Source of the DNA: Kiritimatiellia bacterium
GTDB taxonomy: Bacteria > Verrucomicrobiota > Kiritimatiellia > RFP12 > UBA1067
Reading direction: 5' to 3'
DNA: 6,860 nt
Assembly (NCBI GenBank): GCA_017385345.1
Contig: JAFNRY010000326.1
Location: forward strand, 1 to 6,860
The notes under the pieces were generated by a model. It worked only from the letters and a program-made list of their open reading frames with translations, was not told the origin of the DNA and searched no databases. The position numbers were made by a program, and so were the translations under genes. Positions 1-6,600 of this stretch are shown piece after piece. How positions within the stretch are numbered: the stretch's first letter is position 1; each line of letters starts with the position of its first letter.

Positions 1-3000
1 CGTGACTGGACGATGGCCATGCAGTTCAGGGGGCCGGAAGTGGAGGAAGGCAAGGCGGTTATCTTCTCCTACGGCGGCATCGAAGAAAACAACAAGAGGT
101 CTATCGCCATATGCCGGACGGCGGAAGGCAGCCTCGTCGCGCAGACCGTGCAGAATTGGTATCAGGCCGACGGCAATACCGGCGGCGTGAACGCGACTTC
201 CAGCATCGCTCTGGGAAGCGATCCGGACAGGACGTTCCACACGCTCGTCATCGTAAACGAGCGCAACATCAAGACCGACTACGAGTGGGAATGGGCGTCC
301 GGAATGCAGTCGTTCTATCTCGACGGCAAGTTCGTGGGCGCGATCACCGACCCAGACGGACAGGAGCGCGCACTGATGGATACGATCCGCTACGGCGCGA
401 TCTACAACAGGGCTTTCGACGGCATGACCGAGCCGGCGGCTGAGAGCGGCCTCGCATTCCGCGACCTGCGCTTTACGACGAACGTCTGGACTTCTGCGGA
501 GGCCGAGGTGTACGCTTCGGAGCTCGAGGCTTCAGCGGCGGCATTTACGGTGACATTCGATCTCGGAGAGCATGGCATGCGTACCGGCGGCGGCGACTTG
601 CGCCAGCACGCGCCGCTCGGTTTTAGCGTGGTTGCGCCGGCGATTGCGCCGGATGCGGGCTACGAGTTCACTGGCTGGAGCGGCGACACGTCCGCACTCG
701 TGACGAGCAACGCGACATTCACGGCGCAGTATGCCGCGATTCCATATGCCATCACGTACACCGGCTTGAATGGCGCTTCGAATACAAATCCAGAGACATA
801 CACTGTCGAGGACGAGATTGTGTTCGCTGCTCCGGGCGAAGTGTACGGCTGGGTGTTCAAGGGCTGGACGCCTGCTTCTATCGCGCTCGGCAGCACGGGC
901 GCGGTCGAAGTCGTCGCCACTTGGGAGCGTCGTAAGTTCGATGTGACAGTGAACGGCGAAACGAAGCAGTACTATTACGAGGAAGAAGCGACGTTTACCG
1001 CAAAACCGTTCGAGACGAACGGAATGCAGATCGTGACGCTCGGCACGACGTTCACCGATCCCGTCGTCACGAACGAGTTTACCGTCGTGGTGACGAACGG
1101 CATTGAGTTCGCATGGGATATCCTTGCCACGAACTGGTGGTTCGAGGTCTCCGAGACGCAGAACGGATCCATAACTGCTCCGGAGGTCGGATGGAAGCCG
1201 GACGGCGACGAGTTCATCCTCGAAGCCGTCCCTGCCGAACACTACCACTTCGTCGAATGGACGGGCGATACGGAAGGCTGCACGGTGACGAACGGCACAG
1301 GGCTGTCCGTCGCGATGGATCGTCCGCGTACCGTAGGCGCGACCTTCGCCATCGACGAATTTACAGTCACGTTCGAAGCCGGAGCGCATGGCGCGTTGTC
1401 CGGCGAGACGTCGCAGACTCAGAATTACGGCGAAAGCGCCGTTGCGCCGGCTGTTGCGCCGGACGCGGGCTACGAGTTCACCGGCTGGAGCGGCGACGTG
1501 TCCGCGCCCATCACAGGCGATGTCACGTTCACGGCGCAGTACGCTGTTATTCCGTACTCCATTACCTACACCGGTTTGAATGGCGCTTCGAATACAAATC
1601 CAGAGACATACACTGTCGAGGACGAGATTGTGTTTGCCGTGCCGGGTGAAGTGTACGGTTGGGTGTTCAAGGGCTGGACGCCTGCTTCTATCGCGCTCGG
1701 CAGCACGGGCGCGGTCGAAGTCGCCGCCACCTGGGAACGTAGGAAGTTCAACGTGACGGTGAACGGCGAAACGAAACAGTATTATTACGAGGACGTCGTA
1801 TCGCTTGCCACCAACGCAGCGATCAACTGCGGAGCGACGCAGTACGTCTGCAAGGGCTGGACCGCCGCAAACGCGGAGCCGGAGTCGGGCGACGGCGCGA
1901 ACGCGGAGTTCAAGGTGCTCGGCGACGTGTCGTTCGCGTGGCTCTGGGAGACGAACGAGGTTACGCTTGCACAGGCGGTCAATGCCGAGGGCCTGGACTT
2001 GGCGACAGACGGCGCGGCGGAATGGCTTCCCGAATGGTCGGAAGAGGCCGCCGACGGTCTGCATCAGGCGTATTGCGAGGCGATTCCGAACGGAACGAAC
2101 GCCTGGATCGCGACTACGGTGGAAGGCCCCGGAACCATTGCTTTCAAGTGGAGCAGCGCGCTCGCCTCCCGCAACACGAAGTTCCAGTTCATGGTGGACG
2201 GCGAGGTGAAGGGCATGCTTTCCGGAACGAACGGGTGGACGGAAACGTCCGTTACGGTGTCTGGATTCTGGGAGCATGAAATCAAGTGGAGGTTGACTTC
2301 CGGCCGCAGCGGAGCCGCCGCCGGCGACCGTGCAGCGCTCGATTGCGTGTCGTGGACGCCTTCCGCGACGCCTGCGCCTTCCGCGGCGCCCACGCTCGCC
2401 GAAGCGCTCAATACGAATCTCGTGTGGACGACGGACGGGGACGCCGCGTGGCACGGCGTCGCGTGGCAGTCGCCGGCGGACGCCCGAGACGCCTGGGCCG
2501 AGGTCGCCGGGCTCGGAGACCTCGGGACGGCCGCAGTCCAGACGCGCGTGTACGGGTCTGGCGTGCTGTCGTTCGACTGGGCGGTTTCCTGCGAGGAGGA
2601 CTACGACTGGCTGGAACTGTCCGTGGACGGGGTGGTGCGCGATGTCATCAGCGGTGAATGCGGCTGGAGTTCCGGCAATGTCGAAATCGCCGGCGACGGG
2701 TGGCACGTGGTCCGCTGGGAGTTTTTGAAGGACGAAATGGACGATCCGGAACTTGCCGGCGTGAACGTCGCGAAGCTCGACAACGTGGAGTGGAAGTCGG
2801 GCGACACGCCGCCCGCGACCGAGGAGACGCAGACGACGCCCGTCCCCGTGCCATACGCGGTGCTGGAAAGCGAGCATTTCGCGCGCTATCTGGAGCAGGC
2901 CGGCGGCGACTACGAGAAAGCGGCGCATACGAACGGACTCAACGGCTGCGCCATTTGGAAGTCCTATGTCGCCGGACTCGAGCCGGACGACGCGAACTCC

Positions 3001-3210
3001 AAGTTCACTGCGAAGATCGAGATGCTCCCCGACGGGACGCCGAAGGTGACATGGGAGCCGGACACGCCAGAGCTTCGCGCGACCCGTACTTATATCAGAT
3101 ACGGGAAGATACGGCTGGAGGACGAGAAGTGGACGCCTATCGCCGACGACGCCGACGCCTCAATCCTGCGCCAGTACCACTTCTTCACAGTCGAAGTAAA
3201 GATGAAGTAG
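1..3210 (+). CDS. Large secreted or surface repeat protein: LamG-like domain plus InlB-type beta repeats (5' partial)
   Basis: The frame is open from the first base (Arg-Asp-Trp-Thr, then Met at 13) and ends with TAG at 3208-3210. The true start lies upstream, so Met 13 is probably internal. With base 1 as codon 1, 1069 residues are visible. Residues 1-177 look like a LamG/concanavalin beta-sandwich: a 'SFYLDGKFVGAI' strand, then 'AFRDLRF' and the helix 'TSAEAEVYASEL'. Residues 181-654 are InlB/Listeria-Bacteroides-type modules with 'GYEFTGWSGD', 'FKGWTP' and 'HFVEWTGD' cores. Residues 655-790 and 798-935 are two divergent copies of a beta module sharing 'TLAxAxN', 'VDGxV', 'SGxxGW' and a closing 'LDxVxW'. 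A Pro/Thr linker follows (936-949). Residues 950-1069 form a C-terminal domain with 'WKSYVAGLEPDD' and 'KVTWEPD' that I associate with exported proteins of Kiritimatiellota-like bacteria. No catalytic motif is seen. An adhesive or carbohydrate-binding role is inference; the repeat architecture is direct observation. Confidence 0.9.
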   Translation, partial: RDWTMAMQFRGPEVEEGKAVIFSYGGIEENNKRSIAICRTAEGSLVAQTVQNWYQADGNTGGVNATSSIALGSDPDRTFHTLVIVNERNIKTDYEWEWASGMQSFYLDGKFVGAITDPDGQERALMDTIRYGAIYNRAFDGMTEPAAESGLAFRDLRFTTNVWTSAEAEVYASELEASAAAFTVTFDLGEHGMRTGGGDLRQHAPLGFSVVAPAIAPDAGYEFTGWSGDTSALVTSNATFTAQYAAIPYAITYTGLNGASNTNPETYTVEDEIVFAAPGEVYGWVFKGWTPASIALGSTGAVEVVATWERRKFDVTVNGETKQYYYEEEATFTAKPFETNGMQIVTLGTTFTDPVVTNEFTVVVTNGIEFAWDILATNWWFEVSETQNGSITAPEVGWKPDGDEFILEAVPAEHYHFVEWTGDTEGCTVTNGTGLSVAMDRPRTVGATFAIDEFTVTFEAGAHGALSGETSQTQNYGESAVAPAVAPDAGYEFTGWSGDVSAPITGDVTFTAQYAVIPYSITYTGLNGASNTNPETYTVEDEIVFAVPGEVYGWVFKGWTPASIALGSTGAVEVAATWERRKFNVTVNGETKQYYYEDVVSLATNAAINCGATQYVCKGWTAANAEPESGDGANAEFKVLGDVSFAWLWETNEVTLAQAVNAEGLDLATDGAAEWLPEWSEEAADGLHQAYCEAIPNGTNAWIATTVEGPGTIAFKWSSALASRNTKFQFMVDGEVKGMLSGTNGWTETSVTVSGFWEHEIKWRLTSGRSGAAAGDRAALDCVSWTPSATPAPSAAPTLAEALNTNLVWTTDGDAAWHGVAWQSPADARDAWAEVAGLGDLGTAAVQTRVYGSGVLSFDWAVSCEEDYDWLELSVDGVVRDVISGECGWSSGNVEIAGDGWHVVRWEFLKDEMDDPELAGVNVAKLDNVEWKSGDTPPATEETQTTPVPVPYAVLESEHFARYLEQAGGDYEKAAHTNGLNGCAIWKSYVAGLEPDDANSKFTAKIEMLPDGTPKVTWEPDTPELRATRTYIRYGKIRLEDEKWTPIADDADASILRQYHFFTVEVKMK
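541..983 (+). repeat. Copy 1 of the 810-bp-period internal repeat
   Basis: This block codes for an InlB-like module (core 'GYEFTGWSGD') joined to a second module that runs from 'YTGLNGASNTNPETY' through 'WVFKGWTP' to 'VNGETKQYYYE'. It recurs downstream at 1357-1793. Bases 766-824 (59 bp) and 850-913 (64 bp) match the second copy exactly, including synonymous positions. The first third is more diverged and carries two extra codons relative to copy 2. Confidence 0.92.
984..1356 (+). repeat. Middle InlB-like modules between the duplicated blocks
   Basis: This segment completes the 810-bp period. It codes for a short beta module ending in 'EFAWDILATNWWFEV', followed by a divergent InlB B-repeat-like module with 'QNGSITAPEVGW', 'EAVPAEHYHFVEWTGD' and a closing 'VGATFAID'. 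After copy 2 the matching segment (1794-1962) begins in the same style and keeps a degenerate 'SFAWLWETNEV' equivalent. The 'HYHFVEWTGD' module is missing there, and the first beta-sandwich-like module takes its place. Confidence 0.7.
1357..1793 (+). repeat. Copy 2 of the 810-bp-period internal repeat
   Basis: This is the second copy of the block at 541-983. From the 'VAPA' segment on, matching bases are exactly 810 apart (631 with 1441, 771 with 1581). Differences are concentrated in the first module, while the 'YTGLNG...KGWTP' half is nearly unchanged at DNA level. Most scattered changes in that half are silent or conservative. Confidence 0.92.
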
Positions 3211-3221
3211 TCTGTTGCGAA

Positions 3222-3289
3222 CGGAACGGGCTTCCAGTCTGTTGTCGAAGGCGTTTCCCGCCATATCGACGGGCAGGAGGCCCGTTCCG
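3222..3289. repeat. Long imperfect inverted repeat, candidate REP-like palindromic element
   Basis: Arm 3222-3242 pairs with arm 3269-3289. The outer ten base pairs (3222-3231 with 3280-3289) are perfect Watson-Crick. The stem continues with G-U pairs and one A-A mismatch (3236/3275) to about 21 positions, enclosing a 26-base loop at 3243-3268. The loop has a small GGCG/CGCC stem (3250-3253 with 3259-3262). It begins 11 bases after the stop codon of the upstream gene. Without a T-run directly after the stem it is not a classic terminator. A dispersed palindromic repeat or an mRNA 3'-end stabilising stem are the likeliest readings. Confidence 0.65.
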
Positions 3290-3343
3290 CCTGCGGTGGC
3301 GGCAACGTCCCGTACGATTTTTTGCCAAACAGGCGGTTTTTTT
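3287..3343 (+). terminator. Possible Rho-independent terminator of the upstream gene
   Basis: CCGCCTG (3287-3293) is complementary to CAGGCGG (3330-3336), and seven Ts follow immediately (3337-3343). The seven-pair GC stem with a T7 tail fits an intrinsic terminator. The loop is long (36 bases) and the left arm overlaps the end of the inverted repeat at 3222-3289, so the two folds compete. An alternative left-arm pairing of CCGCC with GGCGG (3298-3302) is also possible. The T-run may instead be mainly promoter spacer. Confidence 0.4.
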
Positions 3344-3351
3344 GATATGAT
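3322..3351 (+). promoter_or_regulatory. Predicted sigma-70-type promoter for the downstream surface-protein gene
   Basis: TTGCCA (3322-3327) matches five of six bases of the -35 consensus. After an 18-base spacer containing a T7 run, TATGAT (3346-3351) matches five of six of the -10 consensus. Transcription would begin near 3358, giving a leader of about 220 bases before the ATG at 3577. The element lies on the same strand as the downstream gene and is AT-rich within a GC-rich region. It overlaps the possible terminator. Confidence 0.6.
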
Positions 3352-3413
3352 AGTGGTGTGGGAAGGGCGCAGAACATGGTCGGGATGCGCATTGCATCGA
3401 CGGCGGGCGCGGC

Positions 3414-3436
3414 TGAAGGCCGCGTGGCGCGTCTTT
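3414..3436 (+). repeat. Near-direct repeat, copy 1 (degenerate hairpin)
   Basis: This 23-base stretch aligns with 3487-3510 at 21 of 24 columns, with two substitutions and one missing base. In this copy the palindrome is damaged: only CGCG/CGCG (3421-3424 with 3428-3431) still pairs across a three-base loop. The C10 tract lies between the two copies. Confidence 0.55.
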
Positions 3437-3450
3437 ATACCTTAAATACA

Positions 3451-3460
3451 CCCCCCCCCC
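3451..3460 (+). repeat. C10 homopolymer tract in the leader
   Basis: Ten consecutive Cs follow ACA and precede TCAAAG. The tract lies about 93 bases after the predicted transcription start and 116 bases before the ATG, outside any coding sequence. Poly-C tracts of this length are slippage-prone and also error-prone in sequencing, so the exact count is uncertain. Confidence 0.85.
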
Positions 3461-3486
3461 TCAAAGTTTAGAAGAACCGTGGAGCG

Positions 3487-3511
3487 TGAAAGCCGCGTTG
3501 GCGCGGCTTTC
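3487..3511 (+). terminator. Perfect 10-bp hairpin (attenuator-like or terminator-like) in the leader
   Basis: Bases 3488-3497 are the exact reverse complement of 3502-3511, with loop TTGG. The stem is GC-rich in its core with AAAG/CTTT at its base, the form of many intrinsic terminators, but only two Ts occur in the ten bases after it. The next T-run (3527-3532) is 15 bases away, so efficient termination is doubtful. Bases 3487-3510 are also copy 2 of the near-direct repeat found at 3414-3436. Confidence 0.5.
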
Positions 3512-3520
3512 CATCCGTCA

Positions 3521-3541
3521 GATGCATTTTTTCAATGCGTC
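3521..3541 (+). other. Small stem-loop upstream of the ribosome-binding site
   Basis: GATGCATT (3521-3528) pairs with AATGCGTC (3534-3541) across the loop TTTTC, giving eight pairs including one G-U. It ends 23 bases before the Shine-Dalgarno sequence and does not cover it. It could shape the leader or mark a processing point. Its stem is mostly A-T and its stability modest. Confidence 0.35.
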
Positions 3542-3564
3542 TTGGTTGACTTTTGCAATCTGAA

Positions 3565-3569
3565 AGGAG
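3565..3569 (+). promoter_or_regulatory. Ribosome-binding site for the second surface-protein gene
   Basis: AGGAG, within the larger AAAGGAGA, is seven bases upstream of the ATG at 3577, a near-ideal spacing. It fixes the start codon, which also opens directly into a signal peptide. Confidence 0.88.
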
Positions 3570-3576
3570 AAGAAAA

Positions 3577-3642
3577 ATGAAAAAGATAGCGAGAACCGTA
3601 GCATTGGCCGTCGCAGGATTGATCGCGCTCCCGGCTGCCGCC
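3577..3642 (+). other. Sec signal peptide region
   Basis: Codons 1-22 encode a basic N-terminus (Lys2, Lys3, Arg6), a hydrophobic stretch from Val8 to Leu18 and Pro19-Ala-Ala-Ala22. Cleavage is predicted after Ala22. No lipobox cysteine is present, so signal peptidase I is expected. Confidence 0.85.
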
Positions 3643-6600
3643 GAAACGCCCGACTACTTGGTCGAGTGGGTGCAGCCGAGCGCGGCGCTCTACGTTGATA
3701 CCGGCGTGAAAGGCAAGTGCGGCGTGAAGGCGGAGGTGAAGTTCTCCAATATCAACACCGACCGCTGGCCGGTAATGCTCGGTTCGTGGAACGACAAGCG
3801 TTTCAATCTCGTCATGCACGACTACCAGAACGCCCGCTGGGAATACGGCTACGCAATGGTCAACTGGGGTGATTTCCCGTACTACGGCTCTCTTGTGACG
3901 GCGGAGGTGGAGGTTTCCGCGTCCGGCGCCATGACGGGTATGTGGACGAACCAGAGCGGCGAAACGATTTCAAGAACGATGGACGAAACGGCCAACTACG
4001 GCGCGGTCGATACCGACCTCAATCTCTATCTCTTCGCCTCCCACTACAAAAGCGGGAATACGGAAAACGCCGCGCAGTGCCATCTGGGACGCCTCTACCG
4101 CGCCAAGCTGTGGACGGGCGACACGGATTCGTGGACGCCGGCCCGCGATTTCATCCCGTGCGTGAAGGATGGCGTGGCCGGTCTCTACGACGCCGTGAGC
4201 GGGACGATTTTCTATCCGCAGGGCAACACGCTCGTCGCCGGCCCGGCGAAGAACGACAGCGGATACGCCGTCGGCTCCGTCGCGCATCCCGCCACCCAGT
4301 GGGGCCGCATCTCCTACGGCAATCGCGGCGGAATGGGCGATGCCACGTGGCGTCTCTTCAACCTTGGCGAATACACCCCGATGGGCGCGGGCGACATCGA
4401 CAACCTCTTGAACTCCTCGTGGAGGGACGCCAACCTCAGATGGTCGCAGGATCGCTTCGACGGCTGGTTCCAGGTCGCGGCGGAAAAGGCCGGAACATGG
4501 GCGATCAGGCAGAAGTTCGACGACTACTTCGCCATCTTCATCGACAACGACCTGGTGCTTTACAACAACTCCTACACTGGCGAGGCCAATTCCACGGTCG
4601 AGGTATCGGAGGGCTGGCACCGCTTCACGATAATCGCCGGCGACACCTATGGCGGCTACGGCCCGAGCCTGTCGTTCAACGGCGGCTGGGTGCCTTTCAC
4701 CGTCACCGTGAACGGGACGGCCTATGCGTTCAACGCGACAAACTTCCCGCAGGGAAGCGGCTCCAACAGCTACACGCTGACCGCCAACGAGGACTGGACC
4801 GATCGCGGACCGATCCTTCTCGCCGGCGGCGCGGTTCTCGACCTCAACGGACACATCCTCACCGTCAAGGACATCGCCTGCGATGAATTCGTCGGCGCGT
4901 ATGTGACAAACTCCGCTTCCAAGAAATCCGTTCTTGTATTCAAAGGCGATCCGTCTTCGTCGAAGGCGATCATTGACGGTCTCGTGAAAGGCGCGGGCGT
5001 CAACATCTTTCTCGTGCAGGAGGGAACCGTGTCGGCTACGACGGCGCTCTGGACGGGCGACGCCGGCGACGGCAACGCGCTCAACTCCGCGAACTGGGTC
5101 AACGCCCTGACGATGGACAACATCGTCCCCGACGCGACGTACGACGCGGTGTTCAGAGATGGAGTAAGCGTCGATCTCCAGATTCCCTCCGGCTCCGCTT
5201 TCGCCTGCAAGTCAATCGACATCGGCAACTGCACGTTCACGGCGGATTGCGACTGGCGCGGCCTTTCCGTCACGCCCGCCATCAGTGGAGCGGCGAACCT
5301 GAACGGCCACAAGCTGACTCTCAACAATCTTTCCGCCTCTTCAGGCGCGGCCGTTTCCGGCGGCGAGGGATCGGCGGTCGTGTTCGCCGTGCCGGACGCC
5401 AGCCAGGCCACGTTCGACGAATCGCTGTTCGTCGCCGGCCTTGCGAATCTGACGCTCTCAGGCGACGCGAAGATACTCCTTTCCAAGGAAGGCAGCGGAA
5501 CCATGTCCGCCAGCACGGCGTTGAACGTCGGAACGACCGCCGGCCGCCCCGTCGAGTTCAAACAGGCGAACGGAGACGTCTCCGTCGCGGTCGGCGGAAT
5601 AAGCACCGTCGCCGGCGGAAACGCAGTCTATACAATGGCGGGCGGGACTCTTACGGCGAGTTCGGCATTCGAGGTCGGCGGACGCGGAACGGGTGTATTC
5701 ACCCAGACGGGCGGCACGACGACGCTCAACAACTGGCTCAACCTCGGCCGCTACGGCGGCACGGGAACCGTGAACATGAGCGGCGGGCGTCTCGTGAACG
5801 CGCTCAACAACATCGTATATTTGGGCTGCGAGGGCGGCACCGGCATCGTCAATGTCGGAGGCGACGGATACATGGAAGTCCACCAGCTTGCGCTCGGCGG
5901 CGGCTGGTCGGGAGCGCACAAAGGGTATCTGAACATATCCGGCAACGGCCATTTCAAGACGCGCGAGTGGGTGGCGCTTGCGAACATGCGGTTGAGCGCG
6001 CAGAACAGCTACGGCGAAATCAACCAGTCCGGCGGCTCGTTCGAGGTCGGCACGGCCATCACGATAGGCGAGAACAACACCGGCACCGGCGTGTACAACC
6101 TGACCGACGGCACACTGACTGTCAACGATATTCTGCAGCTCGGATGGAACGCGGGCTCCATCGGCAGAATGACGATGGACAGCGGAAATCTCACCGTTAA
6201 AAACGCATTGTACGCGGGGCGGGATGGATACGGCACGTTCGTGCAGAACGGCGGAAATGTCATAAGCTTGAACAGCGACGTGATAGTCGGCCATGGCGCC
6301 ACCGGCGTAGGCATCTATACGTTCAACAACGGCACGATACGCCCGTATTACTGGTTCCAGATCGGCTGGAACGGCACCGGAAAGTTCGTGCAGAACGGCG
6401 GCGAGGCGATTCTCACAGGCAGGAACAACAACTGGGTCTGCCTCAGCGAATCGAGCGGCAACGCCACCTACGAGATGAACGACGGCTACCTCGAGGCGCA
6501 GAGCGGCGTCTATCTCAGCCACTACGGCGGCACGGCCTTATTCATCATGAAGGGCGGCACGGTCGTCGTCCCGACGTTCGTCGAAGGCGCGAGCGCGGCG

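Larger units (their letters stand above)
3352..3576 (+). promoter_or_regulatory. Long structured 5' leader of the downstream gene
   Basis: This stretch lies between the predicted -10 and the start codon and has no credible gene. It contains a hairpin at 3408-3424 (CGCGGC, loop TGAAG, GCCGCG), a C10 tract, a perfect hairpin at 3488-3511, a weaker hairpin at 3521-3541 and the ribosome-binding site. The CGCGGC and GCCGCG arms of the first hairpin can also pair with the arms of the 3488-3511 hairpin, so alternative folds are possible. I recognise no known riboswitch class. Confidence 0.45.

Noticed and set aside
541..1793. CRISPR array or mobile element as an explanation of the long direct repeats
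   Set aside because: The repeats are in frame, coding, 810 bp apart and part of recognisable protein modules; there are no short repeats with unique spacers, terminal inverted repeats or transposase.
532..2928. Long open frame of 798 codons on the minus strand opposite the first gene
   Set aside because: It is rich in Arg, His and Val with no domain-like pattern and mirrors the repeats of the plus-strand gene. Open antisense frames are common in GC-rich coding DNA, and the plus-strand product has clear protein motifs over the same bases.
3215..3445. 76-codon plus-strand open frame in the intergenic region
   Set aside because: It reads through the inverted repeat, the terminator-like T-run and the promoter, has no good ribosome-binding site and has an Arg-rich, non-domain composition. 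It is better explained as chance in a non-coding spacer.
3436..3447. TATACC/TTAAAT as an additional -10 element
   Set aside because: There is no acceptable -35 element at the right distance upstream, where the sequence is the GC-rich hairpin.
3090..3451. Minus-strand open frames of 88 and 100 codons across the gene end and spacer
   Set aside because: They overlap the conserved C-terminal coding end and the palindromic element and lack recognisable motifs or a convincing start context.
3546..3551. TTGACT as a second -35 element close to the gene start
   Set aside because: No -10-like sequence lies 16-18 bases downstream; that position falls in the ribosome-binding region and the start codon follows almost at once.
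3970..4854. Overlapping open frames on both strands under the second gene's N-terminal half (for example minus 3970-4854, plus 3942-4886)
   Set aside because: Their composition is biased toward Arg, Gly and Val, and they contain no recognisable motif. The plus-strand frame from 3577 explains the same bases fully.
5458..6522. Minus-strand open frame of 354 codons opposite the second gene
   Set aside because: It lies entirely under the beta-helix repeat region, whose plus-strand translation has regular protein repeats and a signal peptide upstream. No ribosome-binding site or domain supports the antisense frame.
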